Shown here one piece after another: positions 34,310 to 46,745 of a stretch of DNA of 64,000 bases. The notes under the pieces were generated by a model, which saw nothing but the letters and a program-made list of their open reading frames with translations, did not search any database and had not been told where the DNA came from. Every line of letters starts with the position of its first letter. Position 1 is the stretch's first letter. The position numbers and the translations under genes were made by a program. This DNA is from Beverwykella pulmonaria. Taxonomy: Eukaryota; Ascomycota; Dothideomycetes; Pleosporales; Melanommataceae. The DNA lies in NCBI GenBank assembly GCA_001599595.1, contig BCHH01000002.1, positions 1,520,335 to 1,584,334 on the forward strand, read 5' to 3'.

Positions 34310-36534
34310 ATGGACGAGACAGACAGCCAAGACAACGGCCGCAGTGGGAGTCGCAGGTCCATCAAGCGGCCAATGAAGTCGTTCATGTTCATCGACTCCA
34401 GCGTCAAAGGTACGAATGCTAAACCGGATAAAGCCGTGCGGTCGTTTGTGATGCATCAAGCCCGGAGACAGAAGCCCTGGAGCACGCGACAGAAGCACTC
34501 ACAGAGCCCTCCCAAGCCGGATACGGATGTGGATGTGAAGACCCAGTCCAAACGCGCCCCTCTCCACGCACTACCTGCATCTCAGACCCACTCTGGCATT
34601 GACGATGTTTCGCTTGTTCGACACAGACCCTGGCAAGAGATGGATCCGTCTCCGAGTACCTGGAATGCCGAGCATTACCTATCAGAACTCATCTCACCTG
34701 TCAGCACGAGTAGCGGCAGCAGTTCCAGTTGGAGCGGAAGCCAGTCCAGCCTCACCCCGCCGCCCACCAGTCACAGCCAAGTGTGCGAGATTCCGTACTG
34801 TACCGGAGTATCCTGTGGCCAGACACACCAAGCTCATACGGTGCTGGCACGTCGAGACGGCTTCGCACTCGGGGTCCTGGATCCGTTTGACTGTCTACCC
34901 GTGCGAACGGATGCAAAGACGAGCTCGTTGATTGATCATTGTAAGCCAACCAATAGCTGATGTTCTTTGCATCGTATTGAATGCAGCCTTGTAGTTGTGA
35001 GCACCATCTCCCCACGGCTGATACCTGTGGATCTGCACCATTCCTCCAACGTAGCGACCACGAAATGGGTGGCCAACTCACTGGTGAATACTACGAGTGC
35101 GCCGTTCACCTATGCAATTCTGACCTCCAGTGCCCTTCATCTCCAAGCGCTGGGGGTGGGGGGCTTGGAGAATGTGTTATACTACAAGTCGCGGGCGATA
35201 TCAGAAATCAACACACTTCTTTCCAACGAGAAGACTAGTACTGACGACAACAATATCGCGGCCGTCTTCATGCTTCTATGTCTCGAAGAAAGCCAGCTTG
35301 CACCTGGCAATATAGAACACGATGACGCCGAGTGGAGCGAGTTGCAGAGATCAATACACCTCAACGGTCTCCGGACGATGATCCAGCAACGAGGTGGACT
35401 TGCAGGACTGAGTTCGAATAAATGTCTGCAAGTCTTTCTACTGATGTGAGCTACACCGGTTTTCTGCATGTCCATATTAGGACCCCACCATCTTTGTACG
35501 CGGGTCTTATCTGTTGATCATTTCTCTTCTCGTGCTGCAGTTGTTTCTTCCGGTTGTTGATTGGGTACTCTATTGCCTTCTTTCGACCACATGTTACCGA
35601 AAAGCCGAACGGATCGGAGTCTGCGACTCCTATCATGAGCCTTTCACAGTTCCACGAACCACTCTATTTAGATACATGACAGTTTTGGTCAAACACAGCT
35701 AACAATCTCAACAGGCACAGCATCGCGCACTCAATCTCTACCTTCCAGCCCCCGTACGCCACTCTCGTTGACAGCAGCGGCGCACCCCAAAAATACGACC
35801 TGCCCTCCTTCCGGCCCTGCCCTTCCTCAAACCGCATAATGCGGCTCTTCCGCGACCTTAAACTCTGCCCAGACCTCTTCGACATCACCTCCAACATCGT
35901 GATCTTTGTTGGGGACATGTCGTCCTGGTTCGAAGACAAACGATGTCCCATGGATCCCCTCGAACTGCAAAAACATGCTTCATTGCTAATGTATAGGTTG
36001 ATTGACTGGTTTATCAAGGACGGAGACCAGGATAAAAGAAGTCCTGTGGACCAGGGCATATGTCTGGGCCTACTTATCTTCTTAGTAAAGGCGTCGCAAC
36101 CCTACGACCCCTCCTACCGCGCCATGATCCTTACAACCGTGAAAAAACTTCGCGCCGCCCTCACAAGAGGTTCCATCTTCCTGTGGTCTCACTCGCCCGA
36201 CCTTCTTCTCTGGACGCTCACCATGGGCGCGCTCGCCGCTCAGGGGTCTACAGAATCAGGTTTCTTTACGCAGTATTGCTCTGCGGCGTTTGCAGACGCG
36301 GGCTTCGATGAGAAGACGAATGTGGAGGAGTTACTAGATCGCATGAGGAAGGGATTGTGGGTGCCGATGCTATTTGATGATGAGGTGAAGAGGTTGTGGG
36401 TGAGCATGGGAATTGTAAGGGGCGAGGAGGTGGATGTCTTTGAGGAGGGGTTGGTCAGTCCAGAGATTAGGGAAGAGGAGGTCGTGGGGTTGTTGACTAG
36501 CACACGGTTCTTTTCTGGAAAGGAGAAGGGATGA
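34310..36534 (+). CDS. Fungal transcription-factor-like protein (Fungal_trans_2-like), no Zn2Cys6 seen
   Basis: Exons 34310-34940, 34995-35445 and 35715-36534 give 633 aa. The N-terminus (PMKSFMFIDSSVKGTNAKPD then AVRSFVMHQARRQKPW) matches a family block seen in many Pezizomycotina regulators that lack the Zn2Cys6 cluster. The region FVSTISPRLIPVDLHHSSN..., the helical segment FTYAILTSSALHLQALG, and the leucine-rich C-terminal half resemble the Fungal_trans_2 ligand/regulatory domain. No Cys6 spacing is present, so DNA binding is uncertain; it may act with a partner. Intron 2 (35446-35714) is long at 269 nt and might contain a further exon. A Ser-rich linker (SSGSSSSWSGSQSS) lies near residue 140. 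Confidence 0.75.
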
Positions 36535-37280
36535 TGAATTAAGAGGGGATGTGGAGAGCGATGATGGGAGATCGGGTGGTGGATTATGACTTGATGTTGT
36601 GTGTTTCGGTTTCTACCTATTCATCTACATATATCATCCGCAGACTTTGTCGTCTGTCGCCTTTAGTCTGGGGAGCTGGGAAAGGGTCTTATTTTTACCC
36701 TCCAACCAAGCCAATTACCTACAAAGAGGAAAAAGTGTATGTATTTGCTTATCCACAATTTACCCCATCTGTCTACAATGCCAAATCTGGATATACACTA
36801 AGCGACCCCCGTTCACATCAGGTCCTTCACCGCTCCGTCCCACTTGAAACATCGACTTAAGGTTTGCGCCCAGCCTAGCACACCGCTCCCGCTCCGCTGT
36901 CTGTCCTCCGTCGTGCCAGCAGCACACCGACATTAACTTGCAACTGTTTACAAGATGGTAACTGGAAAAACTTGTTCCGCGATCTAGATCTATGCCTGCA
37001 GCAAAGGGCCGATGCATACTTGAAGTTTCAAGCCCACAACGCCACAGCGATGGTGGACGGGAAGGTTGGAATCTAGACCTAATGGTCGTGCATACATGAA
37101 GTCAATGTGCAGCGTGGCGTCTCTTTAGGCGTCTGGAGTTGACATGTTGCATAATGAGGTTGGGATCGACATCTGGAAAGAAGTGGGGTGACGTCACAAG
37201 CTCAGAAACACACAGCGTTACTTTCTCGCAGCTGAATCGCATTTTCTGCTCAGATTCCCATACTTGTTAGCACTCTGCTT
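36535..37280. other. Convergent 3' region, no gene
   Basis: Lies between the transcription-factor-like gene and the cupin gene. Short shadow frames only. Confidence 0.6.
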
Positions 37281-37904
37281 TCAGGTCGCTTTCGTGGCCT
37301 CGCTTCCGCCTCCTGACTCTACGCTTTCACGCGTGAAACCTTCGTCACCGAGCAGTTTTCCTCCAATTTTCACGGGCGTAGCAGCTATGATGTCAAGAAT
37401 ATCAGCCTCAGTCTCAATCTCAATCCCTGGAACAAGCAGTAGGAGGGAATTTAGGTGTGGGCTCTTACCTGTCAAGATAAAGTACACTCTAGCAGGTTTA
37501 TCGGAGTAGTTCGTCCATCCATGAATGGTACCGCGCTGCACGCACACATCTCCAGCCTTCATGTCAACACGCACCCCATCATCCAAATGGCACGTGATCT
37601 CTCCCTCGTGCAGAATCCCAAAGTCCAACGACTCCGTCCGATGGAATATAGTCTCCGTCTTGGGCGGGAAATCCACAACCCTCAACACAACCCCCTTATC
37701 GTTCGCCAAGCTCTTCGTGCGGTTCAGAACCGGGTCGGACCAGGAATCGTTCGACTCGGGGAACTGATGCGTTTCATATAGCACAGCAAAGTTGCACTTT
37801 AACGGCGTGGACTCGCAGGGGATGGTGGAGTCGGCGACCACGATGGAGCGGCCGGATTCGTTATGGCCCGTGACGATGCGGCGGGGGTCCGGGAAGAGCG
37901 ACAT
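37281..37904 (-). CDS. Small cupin-domain protein
   Basis: Start ATG 37904 (MSLFPDPRRIVTG); the frame extends upstream but the extra residues look untranslated. Without splicing it encodes 207 aa; a 42-nt in-frame candidate intron (37427-37468, GTAAGA donor, CCAG acceptor, CTAAAT branch-like) would give 193 aa and restore a smooth YFILTG-IEIETEADIL join. The cupin barrel shows LRVVDFPPKTETIFHRTESL, DFGILHEGEITCHLDDG and GDVCVQRGTIHGWTN, i.e. the two cupin motifs with metal-ligand His/Glu positions (FHRTES...; TIHGW). Members of this type are putative metal-dependent enzymes often found beside secondary or aromatic metabolism genes. It is divergent from fumarylacetoacetase, so the two may share regulation. 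Substrate unknown. Confidence 0.85.
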   Translation of the reverse strand: MSLFPDPRRIVTGHNESGRSIVVADSTIPCESTPLKCNFAVLYETHQFPESNDSWSDPVLNRTKSLANDKGVVLRVVDFPPKTETIFHRTESLDFGILHEGEITCHLDDGVRVDMKAGDVCVQRGTIHGWTNYSDKPARVYFILTGKSPHLNSLLLLVPGIEIETEADILDIIAATPVKIGGKLLGDEGFTRESVESGGGSEATKAT

Positions 37905-38211
37905 GGCTACAGAGCTTTGAACAGCCTTCCGAATAAGTAGGAAGATATTGGGCAGAATAATCTCCAAGAGATGAGATATAATAATGCCTTGACGTTGGTG
38001 TTAATTATAAAAGCGAAGTGAGCTGCTCCCTCCGCTCCGATGTATGCAAATATCCCGAAGCCGAATTCCGAATCCTTCGGGTCCCCATGCACCACCCCAC
38101 ACAAACAAGGTCGTACAACCACCCAGCTCTTAAGTTTTAATTCGAAGCCCCAGGCTACTTTATTATCGCCTATAATCATATATACCTTATCATGTTCTTT
38201 GCCAACTAAAA
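37905..38211. promoter_or_regulatory. Bidirectional promoter between cupin and fumarylacetoacetase genes
   Basis: The 307 bp separating two divergent starts. No known operator recognised. Such a short shared upstream region suggests co-expression. Confidence 0.5.
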
Positions 38212-39701
38212 ATGGGGTTCAAGGTCGAAGTCGCGGAAGGATCGCCCTTCACACTGCACAATATCCCCTTTGGCGTAATTTCGACAGCTGCAAAGCCTGA
38301 TCCGCGCTGCGCAACTGCGGTTGGAGACTATGCGGTCGATTTAGCTCTGTACTGGAAGAGCGCATCTTCTAGTGGCCAGGATTTAGGCCTAGTAACGGAC
38401 GAACAGCTTCATCGTATTTTCAGCCAAGTACGCTTCCGTCTCTTCTCTAGTAATGCTTAATGAACGTATTCTTACTCTCAACAGCCATGTCTAAATGACT
38501 TCGCCGCCCTCTCAGCAGCCGAGCGAACAAGAATTAGAGCACACATGATCGAAGCCTTACGCCAGGGCGATGTGCCAGAGACATGTTTTGTGAAACTAGA
38601 GCAAGTCCGGATGCACCTCCCCATGCAGATCGGAGGATACTCTGATTTCTTCTGCTCGCTCGAACACTGCCAGAACGTACGTGTTGCCATATCCAATGCA
38701 CAGCAGTCCATTCGCTCAGTGTCCATCAGTGCAGTCTCATGACTGGCGGCACGAAGGAAAACTTCTATCACGCGCCTTCTGTCTACAACGGACGCGTATC
38801 CAGCATCGTGCCCTCTCCCACCCCCATCCGCCGACCAAAGGGCGTCATGTGGGATACCGGAAAGGGGTCTGGGAAGCCCATGTACGGGCCATCAAAGAAG
38901 ATGGATTTTGAGCTCGAAATGGGGTATTTTGTGTCGAAACCAGTCGAGTTTGGGGAAACGATGAGGATTGAGGATGCGAGGGAGCATGTGTTTGGCTTCG
39001 TGCTGCTGAACGATTGGTCGAGTAGGGATATCCAGGCCTTTGAGATGCCGCCGTTGGGGCCGTTCCACAGCAAAGGTTTGTCAAGTTCTCGGTGATGCAG
39101 GTACGTGATTGTGGTGGATGAGCAACTGACGCATGATAGGGTTTGGGACTTCAATCTCCCCCTGGGTCATCACACTGGATGCCTTGGCGCCCTTCTCCTG
39201 CGTGCCAAAGCACGACCACAGCGCAACCGAGTTGGAGCACTTACACTGGGAGGACCGAGCAACAGGCACGTTTAGCATCGACCTCTCAGCATCGCTCATC
39301 CGTACGTGTACTTGTCCACTTTACGTACTCTCTGACACAAGCTCACCGTTTCTCGGACAGGGAATGAAAAACAGTATCAACTTACAACAAGCAACCTGCG
39401 CTATCTCTACTGGACGCCGTACCAACAACTTGCGCACCATGCATCTGCAGGGTGCGGACTCGCTACAGGGGACTTGCTTGGCTCAGGAACTGTTTCTGGG
39501 GAGAAAGAAGGGGAGCTCGGGTGTTTGTTCGAGGCGACGCAGGATGGGAGTCGGCTGATCCAGTTCCTGGATGGCGAGAAGTTGGGGTATCTTGAAGATG
39601 GAGATGCAGTTGTATTGGCGGGATGGTGTGGGGAGGGTGAGGAAAGAATTGGGTTTGGGGAGTGTAGAGGGGTTTTGTTGCCCACAAAGGATGGGAAGTA
39701 G
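38212..39701 (+). CDS. fahA: Fumarylacetoacetase (tyrosine/phenylalanine catabolism), five exons
   Basis: Exons 38212-38427, 38485-38676, 38730-39075, 39140-39301 and 39361-39701 give 418 aa, the standard length. It hydrolyses 4-fumarylacetoacetate to fumarate and acetoacetate, the last step of the homogentisate pathway. The small N-terminal domain starts FTLHNIPFGVIST. Catalytic/metal motifs are intact: SDFFCSLEHCQN (Asp and His), DFELEMGYF (metal Glu-x-Glu), LLNDWSSRDIQAFE (metal Asp) and GFGTSISPWVI. The C-terminal LEDGDAVVLAGWC is family-typical. In Aspergillus the gene is clustered with hmgA and maiA; here neither is seen, and the neighbour is a divergent cupin. A paralogue elsewhere, or recruitment into another aromatic route, is possible. 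All introns are 53-64 nt. Confidence 0.95.
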
Positions 39702-42673
39702 AGATGAAGATTTGGACGATTGAAACTGGAGATGGTTGAGTTTGTATCCTTCCATCCTCTGAGCATGAATACGCTGAGAAACGCCTGATATAGGAACATT
39801 TACCGATTTTGATATACTATACTTATGCTGTTGTAAATGGGAAGTCGGTGGCAATGCTATTATCTCCGTGTGGCTTGGTGGGTTTATGCGCTGCTGGATC
39901 TAACGTACTGTTTCGGTGAGTTTTGCGTGTACGTTGTCGTCTTCGATCGCTGCACGGAGAAGACTCGGGGTAAAGATACAGGATTCTGAAGAGCATCGCA
40001 GGAAATGCAGTAGCGGTTCGGCAAAGACAACGCTACAACTCCACTAAAAGAGGCTTTAGCCACATCCCTAAGATGCAAGACTTCTTCGCCTCCTACGCAT
40101 TTAACTCGGTGGCAAGGCTGCCCAACACCAATCTTGAAGAAAACTCTTCGGAAAGACCGAATACTTCAATCGTGGTCAAGGCTACCATGACTATCTCCGC
40201 CAAGGCCTCCACCCCACAATAAAAAAACTGAACCTTCTCACCCCTGCCAGCAGAAAAACCCTCCCCATGCCGCATTTGGGCGAGTGAAAACACCAACCCG
40301 ACGGAAAACTTCACGATAGTTTCCAAGCCTTCATGATGACCTCGGGTCATAGTGACTCATCCGACATTCGGTTCTCAAAACCGTTCAGCGGTTAACTCGG
40401 CACGAGCGTTCCCACAGAAGCCGCCCGTGATCGCTATCTTCATGTATGGTTGGAAGTGAATGATCACCCTTGCATCCGCACCGTACCACCAGGCATCCTT
40501 GGTTGATTTGCAGGCCCCGATTTCGCGACCGAGCAGAGGAACCCTTGGACCCTTTGCCGGATACTTTTCCTAGTCCCTCCGCTTCGGAGCGGATTGGATT
40601 GAATTGTGGTCGCGTGTCACGGCTGCAGCAATAGCAACCGTGAGATCATGAGCGAATAGATTAGGGAGAGCAACATGTCTGGACGCAAAGGCAGCCGGGA
40701 AGTCATGGCTGAGAGATTTGTGAGCAGGATGAGGTGTGACGGGGCGAGCATGAGCATGTTCCTGATTCGGCATCGTTGGGAGGGCACCAAAATGGTTCGG
40801 ATGGGTGACTTTTGCTGACGAGACTTGTTTTTGCCGGTTCCGCACGACTTTCCTTCCCCAGATCAATGATGGTAAGCATGCAACACATAGACAGGGTTGG
40901 TGCTTAAAGGAAAATGTGTGTTGGAGGGAAATCGGTGAGCAGCCGCATCCGCATTGGGCATCCATTCGTCGCTACCTTGTACCTAACCCAGCACATCGCT
41001 TGTTGTATATCGAATCAACACCGACCGCCTGTTGCAACTGCGTTGGTTGGGAAGTGTGATGTAGTTTTAGTGCGTTATCGTGCTTGTGTTGAACCACGTC
41101 AGTCAACTCAACCGCGAGTTTGAAACGTTTGGGGGCCTTCCAATCCCCCAACATGGAGGCTAGCTGAAGCGGCGCTGCCATATTCCTTTTCAGGCAGCGA
41201 AGTTGAATAGGAGGCTGATGAGGAGCTGGAAGTGGATTAACGTTCGGGGGCGGCATCCGTTGTTATGCCAGCGGAAAAAGGCCGAGTAAAGCCAGCGCAA
41301 CAGCACACCTGACCGCAAAGCGAAGAAGCAACGCAAACCCGCATGTTGAAACCAAACAAATCTCCCCCTTCCAATCCCACAGGCTCCACGCCGCGCTCTA
41401 TCCACCACGCCGCCAACAAGTATGGGGCATGGCAGGCGGGGGTGAGGCGGAAGCATGCTTTTTGTTTCATTTTATCTTCGGCGAGCGAAAGCAATGTTGG
41501 GCCATGGTAAACGAAACGCCGCATCTCTCTGAAACTGTGGTCGTTCACCATTCGCATTGGCGATTTGCAATGTTTAATTTTCGAGGTTTGCTCTGATGGC
41601 TCGGCAGGAATCAAATTGATGAATCACCCAAGTGTCGATGCGATGTGGCTCCTCGTCCTCGTCGGCATGCTGCACTGCGACAACTGGTTTCAAGCCGGTA
41701 TCGCAGGTGTGCCAGAAACCACGCATTAGGAGTCAGGATCGGCGTCTCGTTCACGCTCACTCCCATCCGCATCGTGAATATTCGCGCATAGCGAAGTTGC
41801 GAGCGGCCGACCCTCCGCCGGAGTAAACGGCCAGCAACCGGAGCATAGTAAAGCCCCGAGGACGCCGAGCGAGCGCACATGCGAATGCGGAACGGTGCGG
41901 TACGAGCTTCTACGCAATCCGGTTATCCAGGCATCCGTAATCGCAAACTCTGTTTCTTTTGGGGCCGTGACGTACGCCCCAGCGCAGCATTTGAGTTGGA
42001 CACGCAGCTGCCAACATCCAACATTTAGGGGGGTGTACGTGTTCTGTACGAGATATTGCGAGGCGTGGTAGATTCGCATGCTGGACCGAATTTTGTGTGA
42101 TGCCTGACGCTTCCGGTCAAGACTCGTCTGGACCGTGGCGGGGCTTCAGCCTTGCCGCTGGGTGCCAGCGGGCTGGTCCCCTTTGGGGCAGGGGCTCGCC
42201 CATGTCATGAGCTCTGGCCATCCGATCAAAAAGCGGTCAGCTGAGAAAATTCACCACGGTGCATTTCATGTCATGCCATGGATCGGTGAGTTGTGGTTAC
42301 AGTACGGTGCATGTGTCACATGGATGCAGATGAAAGAACGGGTATCGTGAAGAAGAATTGGGTTGTATGAGGAGATGTTCATGTTTGATTTTCCTGCTAG
42401 CTAAGGGAGTCTCGACCGCGCGCACACACAGCGGGAGATCTCAAACCATCCATCCATGCCCACATCCATGTCCAACATCCATCCCGTTCCATCCCATTCT
42501 GAGTAGAGTAGTTCGTAGTCCTTCGCGTTCATCGCTGCTTCTGTGCCGCGGAATTCCTGATATGTCCGTTTCCATCAACAAAAGAAAATGGTGTGATATA
42601 ATGCTCGCTGAAATCGACTCGCTGAAAATGCTGCATCAAATAACAAATTGAAAGGTCGTTGTTGGCGGGCTTT
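39702..42673. other. 3-kb non-coding region
   Basis: No supported gene on either strand; only short overlapping frames. The stretch at 42440-42500 is rich in CATCC repeats (pyrimidine-rich, complementary-strand GGATG). Purpose unknown; it may hold long regulatory regions or an unannotated RNA. Confidence 0.5.
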
Positions 42674-43432
42674 TCAATAGCTTGAGATGAGCGGTGCGGT
42701 CGATTCGGGTATGATGTAAGCGCCTTCTAGGTACGAGATGGGCTGCTTTGCGTCGTAGAAGGACGTTGTGAGCAGAGCCTCCTTCTCTGAGAACTCCATC
42801 GAGGGTTGGGGCGGCGAGGTCGGTGGTGATTCGTCGTCTGAGTCTTCCTCGTAGACGAGCTCAGGCGGTGATTGGGATGGTACGCGGGTGAGAGCAAGGT
42901 CTGCGTTGTCCTCCAAGTCGTCGTAGAAGTCGTCCTCCTCGTCCTCATCCTCCTCGATCTCGGTGGTGGTGATTTGTACGGGCGAGGAGATGATTCGTCG
43001 GGGAGCGGCAGCAACCATGTCGAAGTCGCCATCCTCGTCGTAGAAGTCGGATTCCGATTCCGAGTCGGAGTCGGAGTCTTCTGCCTCCTCTTCTATTGAG
43101 TCTGCCCACTGAATGTGTCGGGGCTCTTGTGCCTTGGAGGCCTGGCGGACGGTGCTGTTGAACCACTCCTCCTGCTTCTTCTCAGCGTCGGCGAGCTCGA
43201 CCATGAGGCTGTCGAGGAGATTGGCATGGCCAACAAGGAGACGCAGGTCGTGATCGGCGCGGCATGCTTCCCGTCCCAACTTGCTTCGGGCAGAAGCAGC
43301 AATGTAGTAGGTCTGGGTGAGAGACATCTTCTGCTTCTTTTGCGGTGGTGAAGAGACGAAGAATGATTGTGTAGTCTCAGCGGAGATGGGCTCGAAAGCA
43401 ATTTGTTGTCGGAGGTGTGATGAGGAAGGCAT
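42674..43432 (-). CDS. Acidic conserved fungal protein of unknown function
   Basis: Taken from ATG 43432 (MPSSSHLRQQIAFEPI), 252 aa; a second plausible start is MSLTQTYYIA about 35 codons in. The N-terminal ~85 residues form a conserved-looking helical block (LTQTYYIAASARSKL, DHDLRLLVGHANLLDSLM, ELADAEKKQEEWFN) that I associate with a Pezizomycotina-wide uncharacterised family. After that come long acidic Ser/Asp/Glu tracts (EEEAEDSDSDSESESDFYDE; EIEEDEDEEDDFYDDLED), a Pro-rich piece and a short hydrophobic end. No enzyme motif. Acidic tracts suggest nuclear localisation or histone/basic-protein binding; that is inference. It is the only gene in a 7-kb interval. Confidence 0.8.
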   Translation of the reverse strand: MPSSSHLRQQIAFEPISAETTQSFFVSSPPQKKQKMSLTQTYYIAASARSKLGREACRADHDLRLLVGHANLLDSLMVELADAEKKQEEWFNSTVRQASKAQEPRHIQWADSIEEEAEDSDSDSESESDFYDEDGDFDMVAAAPRRIISSPVQITTTEIEEDEDEEDDFYDDLEDNADLALTRVPSQSPPELVYEEDSDDESPPTSPPQPSMEFSEKEALLTTSFYDAKQPISYLEGAYIIPESTAPLISSY

Positions 43433-46400
43433 CTTTGTTAAGTAGGCAGAACTATGAATGCCTGATTTGTGAGTCAAGGTTGATGACTGGAAGGTCGGGA
43501 GCCAATAGGATGGAAGGTGGTCCGAGGCAGGGCCGTGATCGGATGTTGCTGATGTTGTTTAGTGTTTGATCGTTCGTGGATGCCGAGAAGGGAGTTGTTC
43601 TTTGGCTGGTTGGTGTTGCTGATTGTGAGGGTGTGATGATTCCTGAAACGGGCGTGGGCGAGGTCTTTCTTATGTTGCTGTGGTGGACGATGGATGACCG
43701 ACAACGCACGTTAGCTCCGCGCTCTCGGGCTGTCATGCTGGAGGGGTCCGAGTGCCGCGCGCACTCACCGCCCGCCTGCACCCCTGTCTCGAATCATCCT
43801 TGTCCTTGGAACTCGTTTGTCGTCCGCCCGCCTTGCCCGGAGCAACCAGCAACCTGCAAGCCTAAAAGTCGGCCGACCTTGATTAGACATCGGATTTTGC
43901 GTTGTTCCCGCACTGATGATTCATAAGTGATATGCTGTGAGGAATTACTCATAGGTCAAGACTGGACACAATCAAGGCAATGGCATCACTGCACAGCACA
44001 TCGCGCCCTTCGTTGCTGCTGGTGCTGTTGCTGGTCGCTGTTGCAGTGTGCACTCGCTCCCGCCGCAAGGGCGCGCGTTGCACTCGTTGCTCCACACGTG
44101 TACGAAGTTGAGCATTCCACACCGCACCCCATCTTGGCTGCCTGGGTTGGGGCCTTACGTGCGCTTGCCCAGCGAGAAGCCTCAGCCTCGGTGTGCCACG
44201 AATCAAAAAGACTGGGCGGCCCAGCTGATCGTGACAAAAGCCACAGGCAGAACTGACACCGCTCGGTGTGCGGATCGTCCGTCGCAGCGCCGCGCTCGGT
44301 CGGCGTCTCGCAACTTCGCGTATTTCGCCCCTTCAGGGTCCCAGTGCGAGACTAAGGCGCACATCATGAACGTTATTCTCCCAAGCCACACCCTGTGTGC
44401 CGTTCGTTGCCTTGGAGTTTCGAACCGCTGCCTGTTCGTTTTATTCGCACTCGGACAAACCACCGCCGCGACCTTCTCCGCGGATGGTTCCCGGCATGGC
44501 TGACGACTCCAGGTCGTCGTGCGGACGAATCGAGCCGTGGGAAGACATCTCGCGGCTTCTCGGTGATTAATCTGCCCACCGGCTGGACCTGCGGACCATG
44601 CGCGGGCACTTTGTTTCGACGTGGGGAAGCGTCATGGGGAACTAAGTAATGATCACAAAACCCTATCATGCCGCCCTTTGCTCCTGCTCGCATAAATTTC
44701 GTGCTTTTGGAATTCCACCTGGAAATCAAGGGAGATTACAAACTCCTATCTCCCAGGCGCGGCATCGAAACCCGTGCTGATTGGCGCAGAGGTCATGCTT
44801 TGTTTGGACGTGCTTAAAAATCTCATCTGACAAATGGGCCCTATCCACCCCTCATCCAATCATCAGCCACAGAACGATGGCTTGCCCATAACGTTAACTG
44901 CGATGACTGAGATAAGTAAACACCGTCCTTGACCCCTCCATTTCGTCACCCCGGCTGTTTAGCGTCGCGCCTACGTCCGTTACATGTTAAATCCATTCCC
45001 CGAATTAAAGCCACCATAGCAAGGAGTCACCGTAGGAATAGGAGAGGGAGAAGACAACTGCAAGTCTTCATCGTCTATCGTCCACCACCGCCCCCGACGG
45101 GAAGCGCATCTTCCAGATGGCTTTTGGTGGCTGCAGCTATGAACTGTGCGAAATGGAGAAAGACAGTTTGTGCACGGCTTCCCCACCGACTGACCACTCC
45201 TCCGGAGCCCTTCGCCTATCGCAAAAGGCGTTCGCAAGGGCTGAACTTTCCCAGAACAGCAAGGCTCACTCAGTTGGGCGTTGACTCAGCTCTATTTTGC
45301 GCTGTGGAGGTAATGACAAGAGCCCTCGCACTTGCATGCATTTGGACAGTGCTCATTCATTCGCACAGCCCTATGGAACCGTCACTTTGTTCAGCGTGGT
45401 ACCAGCTGCAGGGAGTAATATAAGAGTCTGACACGGTCCCGTTTGGGGAATCGGTTCCCTTTCTCACCGCTGACCCCCGTGCGAGGCTGATAGCCTCGCT
45501 GCAGGCTCACCGCCAGCAATTAGGAACGCGCTACATATGTATGCGCATAGAACGCCGAGTTCTTACTTTCGATGTGACGATGCAGACCTACAATACTAAC
45601 GTGGACCCGATCTGAAGATGAGTCGGCGTCTCGTTTACCGCCAATGATGCACTGTGGCCAACATGCACAGCCTTGATTGTGAGTATGAGTCTACCAGCAC
45701 CTTACACTTTACCACTGCAGTCCTTGTAATGCCCTCCACGGAATATTTCCACATCGTCGTGGCCTTGGCATGTCGGTTCCGTGGAGTACGATCAAGGTTT
45801 GAGCCACACGAAGCCAACCACAAACAGAAGGGACAACAGCTTGGCTCATCGCTTCTCAAAACATCCTCCCTCTTGCACAAACCCGGTGGAGTACCATAGG
45901 TCGTTCAAGTTTATGTTGAAAGGCTTAATTACCGAGCCATTGACGAGGGGTTTTGGTGAGCTTGACCAGCGGCACGTATTTCGTCGGAGTTGTGAGAGAG
46001 GCACAGTAAGTACTACGCTCACCGAAACTCAACCACGAGCAAACACAACTTCATCGACTGAATATCAACGACATCTTGTTGCTTGTGGAAGCAGCCCTCG
46101 AACGATCAGAACCTTGATTACGCAATTTTCCCGCATGGCGGAACCTCACCGATCAGATTACAGACAATACTGCATACCGATTCCAACCGCGCGACTGCAT
46201 GTATCTGCAAGATAATTCCACGAAGGAAACAATGCATCTTTATCTCTTGCCGCAAACGTGCCGCACAACAAGCTTATACCTCATATCCCTAACCTGCATG
46301 CTGGGCTTGGTCATCATCTAACCGGCGCTATCGTCACTCACTAAGCCCTTTCTATTGGCCTCCATTGGCCTCCAATCCGTAAACAACTGAGATAGCAGCA

Positions 46401-46484
46401 ACAACCTGTGCCAGCAGGTCGCTCCACACCACGGAACCTACTGCCTCTCGACCGGTACGTCTGTCTGGAGCTTCTCGAGCCAAG
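43433..46484. other. 3-kb non-coding region
   Basis: Presumed promoter and long leader of the acidic protein gene, then sequence with no supported gene. GC-rich near 44000-44500; frames there overlap on both strands, as expected from composition. Confidence 0.5.
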
Positions 46485-46745
46485 CCTGGACTGTCGCCTT
46501 TTGTCATGGTAGTCGCTATAGGAACTAAATTGCGAGGACATGTGTACAGCAACTCTGCAGAACATGTATGTGTTATTGGATTCGGGATAGGGACAAACGG
46601 CAAAGAAACCGTAGAGAAGCTTGGCTTCAATAAATCTGGTATTAAGTCAAACAAGCAGCAATGCCAATAACTGGAAAACCGCAGTCACATCTCAGCATTA
46701 CGAGAATCTAGGCATTACAAAGGTTCAAGGGTTCACTTCTTGGAC
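46485..46745 (+). repeat. Diverged direct repeat, upstream copy
   Basis: Aligns in the same orientation with 48654-48885. By manual count of the first ~146 columns there are about 18 mismatches (roughly 88% identity), many of them C/T or G/A; the second half has small indels. Shared landmarks are CTGGACTGTCGCC, GCGAGGACATGTGTA, GCAGAACATGTATGTGTTAT, CAGTCACATCT. The copy lies about 175 bases upstream of the MpaB-like gene. Confidence 0.85.

Noticed and set aside
44000..45430. Overlapping 85-164 aa frames on both strands.
   Set aside because: GC-rich composition keeps many frames open; no consistent splice model, domain or codon pattern.
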